NCBI GenBank assembly: GCA_902406135.1
Contig: CABPCX010000140.1
Location: forward strand, 1-5,483
Length of the DNA stretch: 5,483 nt
Source: an uncultured Eubacteriales bacterium
GTDB taxonomy: Bacteria > Bacillota > Clostridia > Lachnospirales > Anaerotignaceae
Direction: 5' to 3'
Shown here: piece after piece, positions 1 through 5,483 of the stretch
Layout of the letters: each line of letters begins with the position of its first letter
Numbering within the stretch: position 1 is the stretch's first letter
Made by a program: the position numbers and the translations under genes
Notes under the pieces: generated by a model
Database searches by the model: none
What the model saw: only the letters and a program-made list of their open reading frames with translations
What the model was told of the DNA's origin: nothing

Positions 1-762
1 GCCGATTTTAGGCGAGAATGAACGGGCAACACAGTCATATCTGCTTCCCCTTGCCGTTACATGGGTTATAAGTCCATGGAGATGGGTAAGCTTTTCCATA
101 TCCGGCTTGAGATTTATTACCGTATCTTCATCTTCAAGCACCAGAAGAAGGTCTCTTCCAAGGTAAGCTTCCGTAACTTTGGCTCCTATGGCTTCTTCCA
201 TTTCTTCCGTTACGGGTATCTTTTTAAGCTGATACTGGGGGAAATCCATTTCATAGACATCGTCATTCTTAATTATTGTTATTTTTCCGTCAAGGGTATC
301 AAACTCTATTACTTCCTTATTTTTATCGTAAAAATTAAGGATAACATAGGCGGCTGCCAAAAGAGCGTGTCCGCACATATCTATTTCACCCTTGGCTGTA
401 AACCATCTGAGGCCGTAAGAATTGCCTTTTTTCAAAACAAATGTAGTCTCAACCAGCCGGTTTTCAATGGCTATTTTCTGCATAAGCTCATCTGATATGG
501 GATTGTTGAGTATGCATACAGCGGCAGGATTGCCGGAAAAAACTTCATCGGTAAAAGAATCAACGATATATTGTCTTATGGTTTTATTTTTCTTATTTTT
601 GCTTATACGTTCCTTTAAATAGGCTACATCAAAGTTTTCACCTGTTATTTCTCTGTATTCCTCTGATGTAATCAAGCCCTTTGTTACGGCGTCCTTAACC
701 TGATTTGACGACCAGAGTCCGTGTTCAAAATAGCATTTTACCATTCCGTATTTGTTTGCCAT
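1..762 (-). CDS. PhzF-family isomerase with an N-terminal XkdX-like domain (3' end beyond window)
   Basis: The frame is open from an ATG at 762 to the window edge (254 codons, no stop). The start is supported by AAAGGAGA 8 nt upstream and by a promoter-like sequence behind it. Residues 1-45 resemble the small phage protein XkdX: an aromatic-rich start (CYFEHGLWSS), then VKDAVTKGLITSEEYREITGE, the typical 'G-x-I-T-x-E-E-Y-x-x-I-T-G' ending. A lysine-rich linker (50-61) leads into a PhzF/diaminopimelate-epimerase-like fold from about residue 63: QYIVDSFTDEVFSGNPAAVC, the catalytic-Glu segment NRLVETTF (Glu105, equivalent to PhzF Glu45), RWFTAKGEIDMCGHALLAA (118-138), and YDCVARSFSPKIG at the edge. 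The EDPVTGSAH-type motif and about 100 residues should lie just outside. Known members include PhzF (phenazine pathway isomerase) and YddE; most homologues have no known substrate, and no phenazine genes are visible, so the reaction cannot be named. The enzyme is probably cytosolic, with no signal peptide seen. Family call is firm; the XkdX call is by eye. Confidence 0.9.
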   Translation of the reverse strand, partial: MANKYGMVKCYFEHGLWSSNQVKDAVTKGLITSEEYREITGENFDVAYLKERISKNKKNKTIRQYIVDSFTDEVFSGNPAAVCILNNPISDELMQKIAIENRLVETTFVLKKGNSYGLRWFTAKGEIDMCGHALLAAAYVILNFYDKNKEVIEFDTLDGKITIIKNDDVYEMDFPQYQLKKIPVTEEMEEAIGAKVTEAYLGRDLLLVLEDEDTVINLKPDMEKLTHLHGLITHVTARGSRYDCVARSFSPKIG

Positions 763-807
763 CTGCACTTTCTCCTTTGTATTAGTATTTCAACAGTTAT
801 CTTTTAT

Positions 808-836
808 ATTATACCAGTTAGGACGTCCTTATACAA
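808..836 (-). promoter_or_regulatory. Sigma-A-type promoter of the XkdX-PhzF gene
   Basis: Read on the minus strand, TTGTAT (831-836) and a perfect TATAAT (808-813) are separated by exactly 17 bases. The -10 is preceded by TGG, giving an extended -10 (TGGTATAAT). The predicted start of transcription near 801 leaves a leader of about 40 nt before the ATG at 762. The -35 matches consensus at only 3 of 6 positions, so a weak or activator-dependent promoter helped by the extended -10 is likely. It sits immediately after the mgtE stop codon. Seen directly in sequence; activity is inferred. Confidence 0.6.
820..829. promoter_or_regulatory. Perfect 10-bp palindrome in the promoter spacer (possible operator)
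   Basis: AGGACGTCCT is a perfect inverted repeat lying wholly between the -35 and -10 elements of the minus-strand promoter. A repressor bound here would block RNA polymerase. No transcription factor with this site is recognised, and no regulator gene is visible nearby. A 10-bp palindrome can occur by chance, so the operator role is inferred from placement alone. Confidence 0.3.
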
Positions 837-840
837 CATT

Positions 841-2262
841 TTATTCCACCAGGCTCAGTGTATTGATGAGGAGCACCCACACTATTCCGTAATAGGCAAC
901 AACAGCCACAAGGTCATTTATAGTCGTAATCAGCGGACCTGATGCAACCGCAGGGTCTACCTTTATCTTTTTGAAGAAAATAGGCACTGCCGTTCCTACA
1001 AAGCTTGATACCACCATAGCCACAACTAAGGAAATTCCTATACATCCGGATACCGAGAAAGCAAACATAAGGCTTTTTGCTTTGGCAATAAAAATATAAG
1101 CGCCTACGAATATAAATGACAATACGCCAAGTATCATACCGTTTGTAAAACCGACTCTCATTTCCTTAAATACCAGCTTTAACTGCTGTGCTCCCGAAAG
1201 GTTTTCGTCCATAAGAACACGGATAGTTACAGCCAGTGACTGTGTTCCTACGTTTCCCGCCATATCAAGTATAAGGGACTGGAAACATACAACCAATGTT
1301 ATCTGAGATACAACGGATTCAAATATTCCTACTACAGATGATACCAAAAGACCTAAAAACAGCAGAAGTATAAGCCATGGCATACGTTTTTTTACGCTGT
1401 CTATGAATGGTTCATTTAAATCTTCTTCGGCTGTCAAACCGGCCAGTTTAGCGTAGTCATCGCCCATTTCTTCATCTACGGCTTCTACGATGTCCTGGGC
1501 TGTGATTACTCCAAGAAGTTTATTGGCATTATCAAGGACGGGTATGGAGTCCTCGGAGTAGTCCTTCAATTCCTCGATACATTCCTCGGTTTTTTCTTCA
1601 GCATAGACATAGGGATATGATGTAGTAATAAGACTTTCAAAATCCATATAATCCCTTGCTATTATAAGGTCCTTTAAATCAACGGCTCCGTAAAAGGTTT
1701 CATCATCATTTACGACATAAAGGGTTGATATATTGTCATTCTCAGCCGCCTGGTCGACTAACGCTTTCATCGCCTGTCTTATGGTTGAGCCTCTTTTTAT
1801 GGATACAAAGTTTGTTGTCATTCTGCTTCCTATTTCGTCATCATCATAGGAAAGAATAAGGTCTATATCCTGTCTGGCATCGGCGTCCATAAGTTTTATG
1901 ATTTCGCCGCTCTTGTCATCTTCGAGCTCATCAAGAATGTCTACGGCGTCGTCGGCGTCCATGGATTCGATGATATCCGCAGCCTTTTCCGGGTCAAGCT
2001 CTTCAACGTACTTTACAACATCATCTTCAAGATAAGCAAATATTTCAGAAACCCTCTCTACGCCAAGGATGCGGTAGAGCTTTTCTCTTTCTTCTTCCGT
2101 AAGGCTTTCGAGCACATCAGCTATATCGTTTTCGTGATAGTCGCTTATCTCGTCTCTTATTACCTCATCGGGCTTATTGCTCTTTATGATTTCAATAAGT
2201 TCTTTTTCATAGTCGGGTCTTTCGGGTACACCCGCCATCATATTCTTTTTTTCTTTTTCCAT
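841..2262 (-). CDS. mgtE: Magnesium transporter MgtE
   Basis: A 473-residue protein, full family length (~450 aa). MgtE is a homodimeric, Mg2+-gated Mg2+ channel of the cytoplasmic membrane; its cytosolic domains sense Mg2+ and close the pore when Mg2+ is plentiful. Order seen: acidic N-terminal helical (MgtE_N) domain about 35-140, rich in Asp/Glu (EDDVVKYVEELDPEKAADI); CBS domain 1 about 148-200; CBS domain 2 about 212-265; connecting plug helix near 270-290; five membrane segments at about 295-313, 317-342, 369-393, 399-429 and 441-469. Pore motifs are present: GNVGTQS (336-342) and ASGPLITTIND, whose Asp450 aligns with the selectivity Asp (Asp432) of Thermus MgtE. Start choice: a GTG at 2271 is also in frame, but it overlaps the ribosome binding site AAGGGGTGA; the ATG at 2262 lies about 6-8 nt after it and is preferred. 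A terminator-like hairpin lies upstream in the leader. No M-box riboswitch was recognised. Confidence 0.95.
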   Translation of the reverse strand: MEKEKKNMMAGVPERPDYEKELIEIIKSNKPDEVIRDEISDYHENDIADVLESLTEEEREKLYRILGVERVSEIFAYLEDDVVKYVEELDPEKAADIIESMDADDAVDILDELEDDKSGEIIKLMDADARQDIDLILSYDDDEIGSRMTTNFVSIKRGSTIRQAMKALVDQAAENDNISTLYVVNDDETFYGAVDLKDLIIARDYMDFESLITTSYPYVYAEEKTEECIEELKDYSEDSIPVLDNANKLLGVITAQDIVEAVDEEMGDDYAKLAGLTAEEDLNEPFIDSVKKRMPWLILLLFLGLLVSSVVGIFESVVSQITLVVCFQSLILDMAGNVGTQSLAVTIRVLMDENLSGAQQLKLVFKEMRVGFTNGMILGVLSFIFVGAYIFIAKAKSLMFAFSVSGCIGISLVVAMVVSSFVGTAVPIFFKKIKVDPAVASGPLITTINDLVAVVAYYGIVWVLLINTLSLVE

Positions 2263-2322
2263 TCTTTTCACCCCTTAAAAAATTCAACTAAAAATACGGA
2301 TGATTTTTCTGAAAAAGGGCAT

Positions 2323-2390
2323 AAAAAAGCCACCGCTTTTTACCCAAAGCAGAAAAAATTTCCGTTTCATAGAAGGCCGAAAAGCGATGG
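2323..2390 (-). terminator. Intrinsic terminator or attenuator in the mgtE leader
   Basis: On the minus strand CCATCGCTTTT (2390-2380) can pair along its whole length with AAAAGCGGTGG (2340-2330): 11 consecutive pairs including one U-G wobble. The second arm runs straight into CTTTTTT (2329-2323). The loop is long, 39 nt. The first arm begins at the base immediately after the TAA of the small upstream ORF. On the plus strand the same arms carry a C-A mismatch and no good T-run, so the minus direction is favoured. It either ends a transcript of the small ORF or acts as a conditional attenuator about 60 nt ahead of mgtE. Confidence 0.6.
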
Positions 2391-2498
2391 TTATAATAAA
2401 AACACAAAATAGGCAGAATGAATTGAATACTGCCGCAGTACTATGTCTATATTATACCCATCACTGTCACTTCGCCCGCAACTGCCACAACTATCCAT
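2391..2498 (-). CDS. Possible 35-residue small protein or leader peptide with a CGSCG motif, upstream of mgtE
   Basis: ATG at 2498, TAA at 2391-2393. The ribosome binding site is strong: GAGGTGA (2512-2506) matches the anti-Shine-Dalgarno in seven bases and stands 7 nt before the ATG. The peptide opens with MDSCGSCGRSDSDG, whose Cys4-x-x-Cys7 could bind a metal or form a disulfide, and ends in a hydrophobic run (YFVFLL). A terminator-like hairpin starts on the base after the stop, which is how a real small gene, or a leader peptide of an attenuator, would be built. An overlapping 18-codon frame starts at the ATG at 2503 (MLWIVVAVAGEVTVMGII), but it sits only 2 nt from the same binding site and is less likely. 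I do not recognise the peptide. Against it: its length is easily reached by chance, and it contains some rare codons. Confidence 0.4.
   Translation of the reverse strand: MDSCGSCGRSDSDGYNIDIVLRQYSIHSAYFVFLL
2451..2456 (-). promoter_or_regulatory. Isolated TATAAT (-10-like) inside the small ORF, possible mgtE leader promoter
   Basis: A perfect TATAAT read on the minus strand, preceded by TGGG. No good -35 is found 16-18 bases upstream (the hexamer there is GC-rich); TTGCGG is at a poor 19-base spacing. If used, transcription would begin near 2444, excluding the small ORF start but still including the hairpin, giving mgtE a leader of about 180 nt. Weak evidence. Confidence 0.25.
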
Positions 2499-2534
2499 AA
2501 CATTCTCACCTCACTATTTGTCATTATATGAAAT

Positions 2535-2563
2535 ATATTATCATTAAAGGCCCATTAAATCAA
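2535..2563 (-). promoter_or_regulatory. Candidate promoter for the small ORF and mgtE
   Basis: On the minus strand TTGATT (2563-2558, 4/6 to consensus) and TAATAT (2540-2535, 4/6) are separated by 17 bases. This places a transcription start near 2528 and a leader of about 30 nt before the small ORF. A perfect TATAAT at 2523-2528 lies just downstream but lacks a recognisable -35. The region is AT-rich, so chance matches are expected. Confidence 0.35.
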
Positions 2564-2659
2564 CAAATTTTTAGTTAACAGAATTTTAAATATTTATGAA
2601 CAATTCTATTTTTAACCAAATAATTTTTATGTGTTAGAGTTATAAAAAGGACTGATTTT

Positions 2660-3475
2660 ATGAAGAAGAGAACCGTTATACTTATTTTATTAATACTGAT
2701 ATTTACGCCGCCCTTTGCCGTTTTCAGAAGTATGGCCGTTATGGCGCCCTACAGTGCCTATCACAGCCATAAATCCGTGCAGGCTCAAAAGGGATTTGAT
2801 ATAGATATTCCCGGAGGACTTTCGACACGCGGCTCTGACTGGTATCCCTTTGTTATGACCTTCAATGACAGCCGGGATTTTCAAAAATATGCGGGCCAGG
2901 AAGACGCTCTTCTTACTATAATGTATAACTTTCCTGCATTTTCTCCCCTTCACGGATGTAGCAGAATGTTTGACCCGTCTTCGCCATATTCAGGCGCATT
3001 TTACGGGGCATATATAACATCAAGTAAAAGCGGAGAACCCTACGGATTTTCTGACGGTCTTCCTGATATAGACGCCGTTACAAAAATACCGGAATTTGAT
3101 CTTGAGCGCCTGGTATTGGCTCCATTCGGTCTTAATAAAGACGATATGGTATTTGAAAGCAGTATAGTTTCAACGGAAGGCGGCATAAATTATGCGGGAT
3201 ATGACGGCTGGATAAAATATGATGTGGATATGACCGTAAACAGCACCGCCCACAAATATTCTTCCTTTGATGTGTCATATCTTCAGTACGGTATACCAAC
3301 ATTTAATGTTGAAGACGAATTTCAGCCTGTAAATATGCACGGACGTATATATGCCAAGTACTTTGAAAACAGCTCAACAGGCATTTTATTTTATATACTT
3401 TCAAAGGATATGACCGTACTTGAAAACTGCGACAGAGATATTTTATCCAAAAGCGTCATAAGCGGAAATATATAG
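2660..3475 (+). CDS. Exported or membrane-anchored protein of unknown function
   Basis: 271 residues, not recognised. The start ATG is preceded by AAAAAGG with about 9 nt spacing. The N-terminus is a classic export signal: MKKR, then a hydrophobic stretch at about 6-22 (VILILLILIFTPPFAVF). There is no lipobox cysteine. A VMA site at 27-29 is followed by proline, which disfavours cleavage there, so the segment may remain as an anchor. The rest (about 35-271) is soluble in character, rich in Tyr, Phe, Gly, Ser and Asp, with no second membrane segment and only two cysteines (Cys100, Cys257), which could form a disulfide outside the cell. No enzymatic motif, repeat or cell-wall anchor is seen. 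It is transcribed alone, divergent from mgtE and convergent with the molybdoenzyme gene. Codon use matches the neighbours, so recent transfer is not suggested. Coding status is well supported; function is unknown. Confidence 0.85.
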   Translation: MKKRTVILILLILIFTPPFAVFRSMAVMAPYSAYHSHKSVQAQKGFDIDIPGGLSTRGSDWYPFVMTFNDSRDFQKYAGQEDALLTIMYNFPAFSPLHGCSRMFDPSSPYSGAFYGAYITSSKSGEPYGFSDGLPDIDAVTKIPEFDLERLVLAPFGLNKDDMVFESSIVSTEGGINYAGYDGWIKYDVDMTVNSTAHKYSSFDVSYLQYGIPTFNVEDEFQPVNMHGRIYAKYFENSSTGILFYILSKDMTVLENCDRDILSKSVISGNI

Positions 3476-3489
3476 GAAAAAGCATTAAC

Positions 3490-3523
3490 ACAAAAAACAA
3501 AGCCCGGAGAAAAACCTCCGGGC
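3490..3523 (-). terminator. Rho-independent terminator of the molybdopterin oxidoreductase gene
   Basis: GCCCGGAG (3502-3509) and CTCCGGGC (3516-3523) form a perfect 8-bp GC-rich stem around a 6-nt loop. In the minus direction the stem is followed by TTTGTTTTTTG (3501-3491). It begins 7 bp after the stop codon at 3531. On the plus strand the hairpin is followed by CATTATATT, with no T-run, so it could at best act weakly for the convergent gene ending at 3475. Confidence 0.9.
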
Positions 3524-3530
3524 CATTATA

Positions 3531-5483
3531 TTATGCCAGTTTAATATCTATTGTATTGTCATTCATCGTAGTTGCAGCGCCTCTATCTGACAGTCTGTCG
3601 TGCTGGAGAGCGTTTACTCCAAGGCCGCCTTCAAAATTTCTGTGGCCGTATACTCCAACCGCAGCAGCGGCTCCCTTCGCCACATTGTCTGTGACTTCCG
3701 CCTTAAATTTTACGCTTCCGATGTCATTGTAGCATATAACATCATCGCCGTTTTTAATTCCTCTTTCCAAGGCGTCCTCTGTATTAATGTAAATTTTCAT
3801 TTCGCCTCTGGCATTTTTCATATCATCACGTTCATTGAATATGGAATTGAGCGTATATTCAGACGGTACAGACACAAGGCTTATGGGATATTCTCCTCTG
3901 TGGCATTCTGTGTACTTAGGCATCCTTTCCGAATCCGATTCGTTTATTATCTGAATCTTTCCTGTTTTTGTTTTCCATACATGGTGGTCTGAGAAAGGCA
4001 TATTTACCCAGCCGCCTTCTTTAAGTATGTTTCTTTCTTCGCTGCTAAGCTCCTTTACCGCATCCGTAGGATTATCCAGTACCATATCCAGCATCTCATC
4101 TTCCGTCAGTTTAAAGTATTCATCATCATATCCCATTTTTTCTGCAAGCAGTCTGAATGTGTCCCAGTCGCTCTTGCTTTCTCCGGCCGGCTCGATAAGT
4201 TTTCTCGCCGCAGCAAGGGTACAGTATCCATAGGCTTCGTATATATCACTCTGCTCCACGGAAAATGTGGCGGGAAGTATTATATCGGCATATTTTGCCG
4301 TATCGGTCATAAATCTTTCATGCACTACCGTAAATATATCCTCACGTTTAAGACCTTCAATTATCGCATTTGTATCGCTTACGGAATTTACGGGATTTGA
4401 AGCATATACATAAAGGCTCTTTACGCATTCGTCCTTAACGGCCGCTCCCAGCTGGTTTATGTTTATTTCCTTTGCGGGTGATTTTCTGAAATCAGGTCTC
4501 TTTATTATATCTCCGTTTACATAGCTTCTGTCCACCGGAGTACATCCACAAAGGCCTCCATCCCTAAGCCATGCTCCCGTAAAATGAGACAGTATTGTTA
4601 TTAGCCTTACGGTCATGGCACCGTTTCCGTATCTGGAGTTTCCGCTTCCCAGTATAATGACAGGGGATTTCGCTCTGCCATACTCAAGGGCTAGGCTTTC
4701 TATAACTTCCTTTGGCACCCCGGTAATCTTTTCAGCCCATAAAGGAGTATATTCGGGAAGAGTCTCTTTAAATTCATCATATCCGTAAGTATTTTCCCTC
4801 AAAAATTCTTCATCGGCAAGGCCTTCTCTTATAAGCACATGCATCATAGCCAGTGCCAGCGCTCCGTCTGTGCCGGGTTTTATAAGAACTGTCTCGTCAC
4901 AGTATTTTTTCATAGCTTCGGCATATACCTCTATCAGTATAGTGCGTTTTCCTTCTTTTTTAGCCTTGATTATATCTGGCATAGACTGTATTCTTGTGGC
5001 TGCCATATTTGAGCCCCATACAATATATAAATCGCCGTTTCCAATCTCACGGGGGTCAAGGCATCCGGTTTTTCCCATAACTGACGCATATCCTACACCC
5101 TTTGCCGTTGAGCAGAGAGTTTTTACAAGCCCTAATGCTCCCATTCTGTTAAAAAATGCTTCTCCGCAGTTTCTCTGTATGTCGCTCATAACACCTGAAT
5201 AATAGCAGTAGGCTATGGATTCAGGACCGTTTTCTGCAATTATTTTTTTCCATCTGGTGCTTATGATATCAAGGGCTTCATCCCATTTAACGGCCTTAAA
5301 CTTTCCTTCTCCCTTTTCTCCTGTCCTTAAAAGAGGTGTAAGTATTCTGTCAGGAGAATTAACGGAAAGCTCGTAATTTCTCATTTTTCTGCACATAATC
5401 CCCTGTGATGCCGGATGGTTTTCATCGGGTTTTACCCCTTTTAATTTTCCGTCTTCAATAACTGCCCAAAATCCGCAGGAAGT
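3531..5483 (-). CDS. Molybdopterin oxidoreductase, formate dehydrogenase/YoaE-like (N-terminus beyond window)
   Basis: The frame is open from the right edge to TAA at 3531 (650 visible residues). The ATG at 5396 is internal, because the 29 upstream codons read TSCGFWAVIEDGKLKGVKPD and onward, the [4Fe-4S] domain of this superfamily. Cys3 and Cys31 (C-x27-C) are the last two of its four cluster ligands; the first two lie just outside. The catalytic domain (about 55-500) shows YIVWGSNMAATRIQSMP (MGD binding, near 153-169), LIKPGTDGALALAMMHVLI (200-218), YASNPVNSVSDTN (360-372) and ADIILPATFSVEQSDIYEAYG. The C-terminal dinucleotide-binding domain (about 534-650) has LNSIFNE, DALERGIKNGDDVICYNDIG and the GVNALQHDRLSD ending. 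By eye, Cys124 in TLCSTAKGVG aligns with the Mo-binding Sec/Cys of formate dehydrogenase, but the next residue is Ser where FdhH has the catalytic His141, so formate is not a safe substrate guess. It probably transfers electrons as a cytosolic or peripheral redox enzyme; no partner subunit is visible downstream. Confidence 0.93.
   Translation of the reverse strand, partial: TSCGFWAVIEDGKLKGVKPDENHPASQGIMCRKMRNYELSVNSPDRILTPLLRTGEKGEGKFKAVKWDEALDIISTRWKKIIAENGPESIAYCYYSGVMSDIQRNCGEAFFNRMGALGLVKTLCSTAKGVGYASVMGKTGCLDPREIGNGDLYIVWGSNMAATRIQSMPDIIKAKKEGKRTILIEVYAEAMKKYCDETVLIKPGTDGALALAMMHVLIREGLADEEFLRENTYGYDEFKETLPEYTPLWAEKITGVPKEVIESLALEYGRAKSPVIILGSGNSRYGNGAMTVRLITILSHFTGAWLRDGGLCGCTPVDRSYVNGDIIKRPDFRKSPAKEININQLGAAVKDECVKSLYVYASNPVNSVSDTNAIIEGLKREDIFTVVHERFMTDTAKYADIILPATFSVEQSDIYEAYGYCTLAAARKLIEPAGESKSDWDTFRLLAEKMGYDDEYFKLTEDEMLDMVLDNPTDAVKELSSEERNILKEGGWVNMPFSDHHVWKTKTGKIQIINESDSERMPKYTECHRGEYPISLVSVPSEYTLNSIFNERDDMKNARGEMKIYINTEDALERGIKNGDDVICYNDIGSVKFKAEVTDNVAKGAAAAVGVYGHRNFEGGLGVNALQHDRLSDRGAATTMNDNTIDIKLA

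Larger units (their letters stand above)
2263..2659. other. 397-bp divergent intergenic region between mgtE and the exported-protein gene
   Basis: The left part (2263-2322) is the A/T-rich proximal mgtE leader with its ribosome binding site. The middle (2323-2520) holds a terminator-like hairpin and a possible 35-codon ORF on the minus strand. The right part (2521-2659) is very AT-rich and must carry the start signals for both directions, including two CATTAAA copies 11 bp apart (2542-2548 and 2553-2559). I see no convincing promoter for the plus-strand gene; the TATAAA at 2641 overlaps its ribosome binding site and is too close to the start to serve as a -10. No repeat array, tRNA or known riboswitch was recognised. 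Confidence 0.7.

Noticed and set aside
61..495. Plus-strand open frame of 144 codons
   Set aside because: It is the antisense shadow of the PhzF coding sequence, which has clear family motifs, a ribosome binding site and a promoter on the other strand.
2263..2271. GTG at 2271 as the mgtE start, giving 476 residues
   Set aside because: The GTG is part of the ribosome binding site AAGGGGTGA itself; the ATG at 2262 has proper spacing.
2134..2500. Plus-strand open frames of 66 and 92 codons near the mgtE start
   Set aside because: They overlap the mgtE coding region and leader, have low-complexity Lys/Phe-rich composition and no ribosome binding site.
2263..2520. M-box (ykoK) Mg2+ riboswitch upstream of mgtE
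   Set aside because: The leader has the right length and short look-alikes (GGTGAG, ATGGGTATAA), but the conserved M-box blocks and their order could not be found. A covariance search with Rfam RF00380 would settle it.
2542..2559. Two CATTAAA copies one helical turn apart as a regulator site
   Set aside because: Short AT-rich repeats are expected by chance in this region, and no known regulator motif fits.
2641..2646. TATAAA as the -10 of the exported-protein gene
   Set aside because: It overlaps the ribosome binding site; transcription starting about 7 bases downstream would leave no usable leader. The better-spaced TTAACC/TAGAGT pair (2612-2640) has the same problem.
3600..5202. Plus-strand open frames of 68-130 codons opposite the molybdoenzyme gene
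   Set aside because: They are antisense to well-conserved coding sequence, lack ribosome binding sites and resemble no protein family.
5394..5396. ATG at 5396 as the start of the molybdoenzyme gene
   Set aside because: The frame continues upstream to the window edge with the conserved third iron-sulfur Cys and typical family sequence, so the real start is outside.

Overview
The base composition (roughly 40% GC), AGGAG-type ribosome binding sites, heavy use of ATA (Ile) and AGA/AAA codons, and the gene families present all point to a low-GC anaerobic Firmicute, most likely a member of the Clostridia. This is inferred from style and families, not from a database match. The window looks like ordinary chromosome: no insertion sequence, tRNA, rRNA, CRISPR array or integrase is visible.

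Layout, left to right. (1) 1-762, minus: the 5' 254 codons of a PhzF-family isomerase gene that runs off the left edge. Its first ~45 residues look like the small phage protein domain XkdX, so this is an apparent XkdX-PhzF fusion. It has its own promoter-like sequence at 808-836, which encloses a perfect 10-bp palindrome. (2) 841-2262, minus: a complete MgtE magnesium channel/transporter gene. (3) 2263-2659: a 397-bp non-coding stretch between divergent genes. On the minus strand it holds a possible 35-codon ORF with a strong ribosome binding site and a Cys-Gly-Ser-Cys-Gly motif. A terminator-like hairpin starts at the very next base after its stop codon, and mgtE follows. The arrangement resembles either a tiny gene with its own terminator or a leader-peptide attenuator controlling mgtE. 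(4) 2660-3475, plus: an exported or membrane-anchored protein of 271 residues that I do not recognise. (5) 3490-3523: a strong GC-rich hairpin with a T-rich tail in the minus direction, ending the next gene. (6) 3531-5483, minus: a molybdopterin oxidoreductase (formate dehydrogenase/BisC/YoaE-like superfamily), complete at its C-terminus but cut at its N-terminus by the right edge. Its reading frame stays open to the last base, so the ATG at 5396 is internal.

The genes do not form an obvious pathway. mgtE and the phzF-like gene are co-directional, 78 bp apart with no terminator between them, so read-through is possible, but the second has a promoter of its own. The molybdoenzyme ends in its own terminator and converges with the orphan exported gene. 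I found no convincing multi-gene novel system. The parts most worth a second look are the XkdX-PhzF fusion and the small ORF plus terminator ahead of mgtE.
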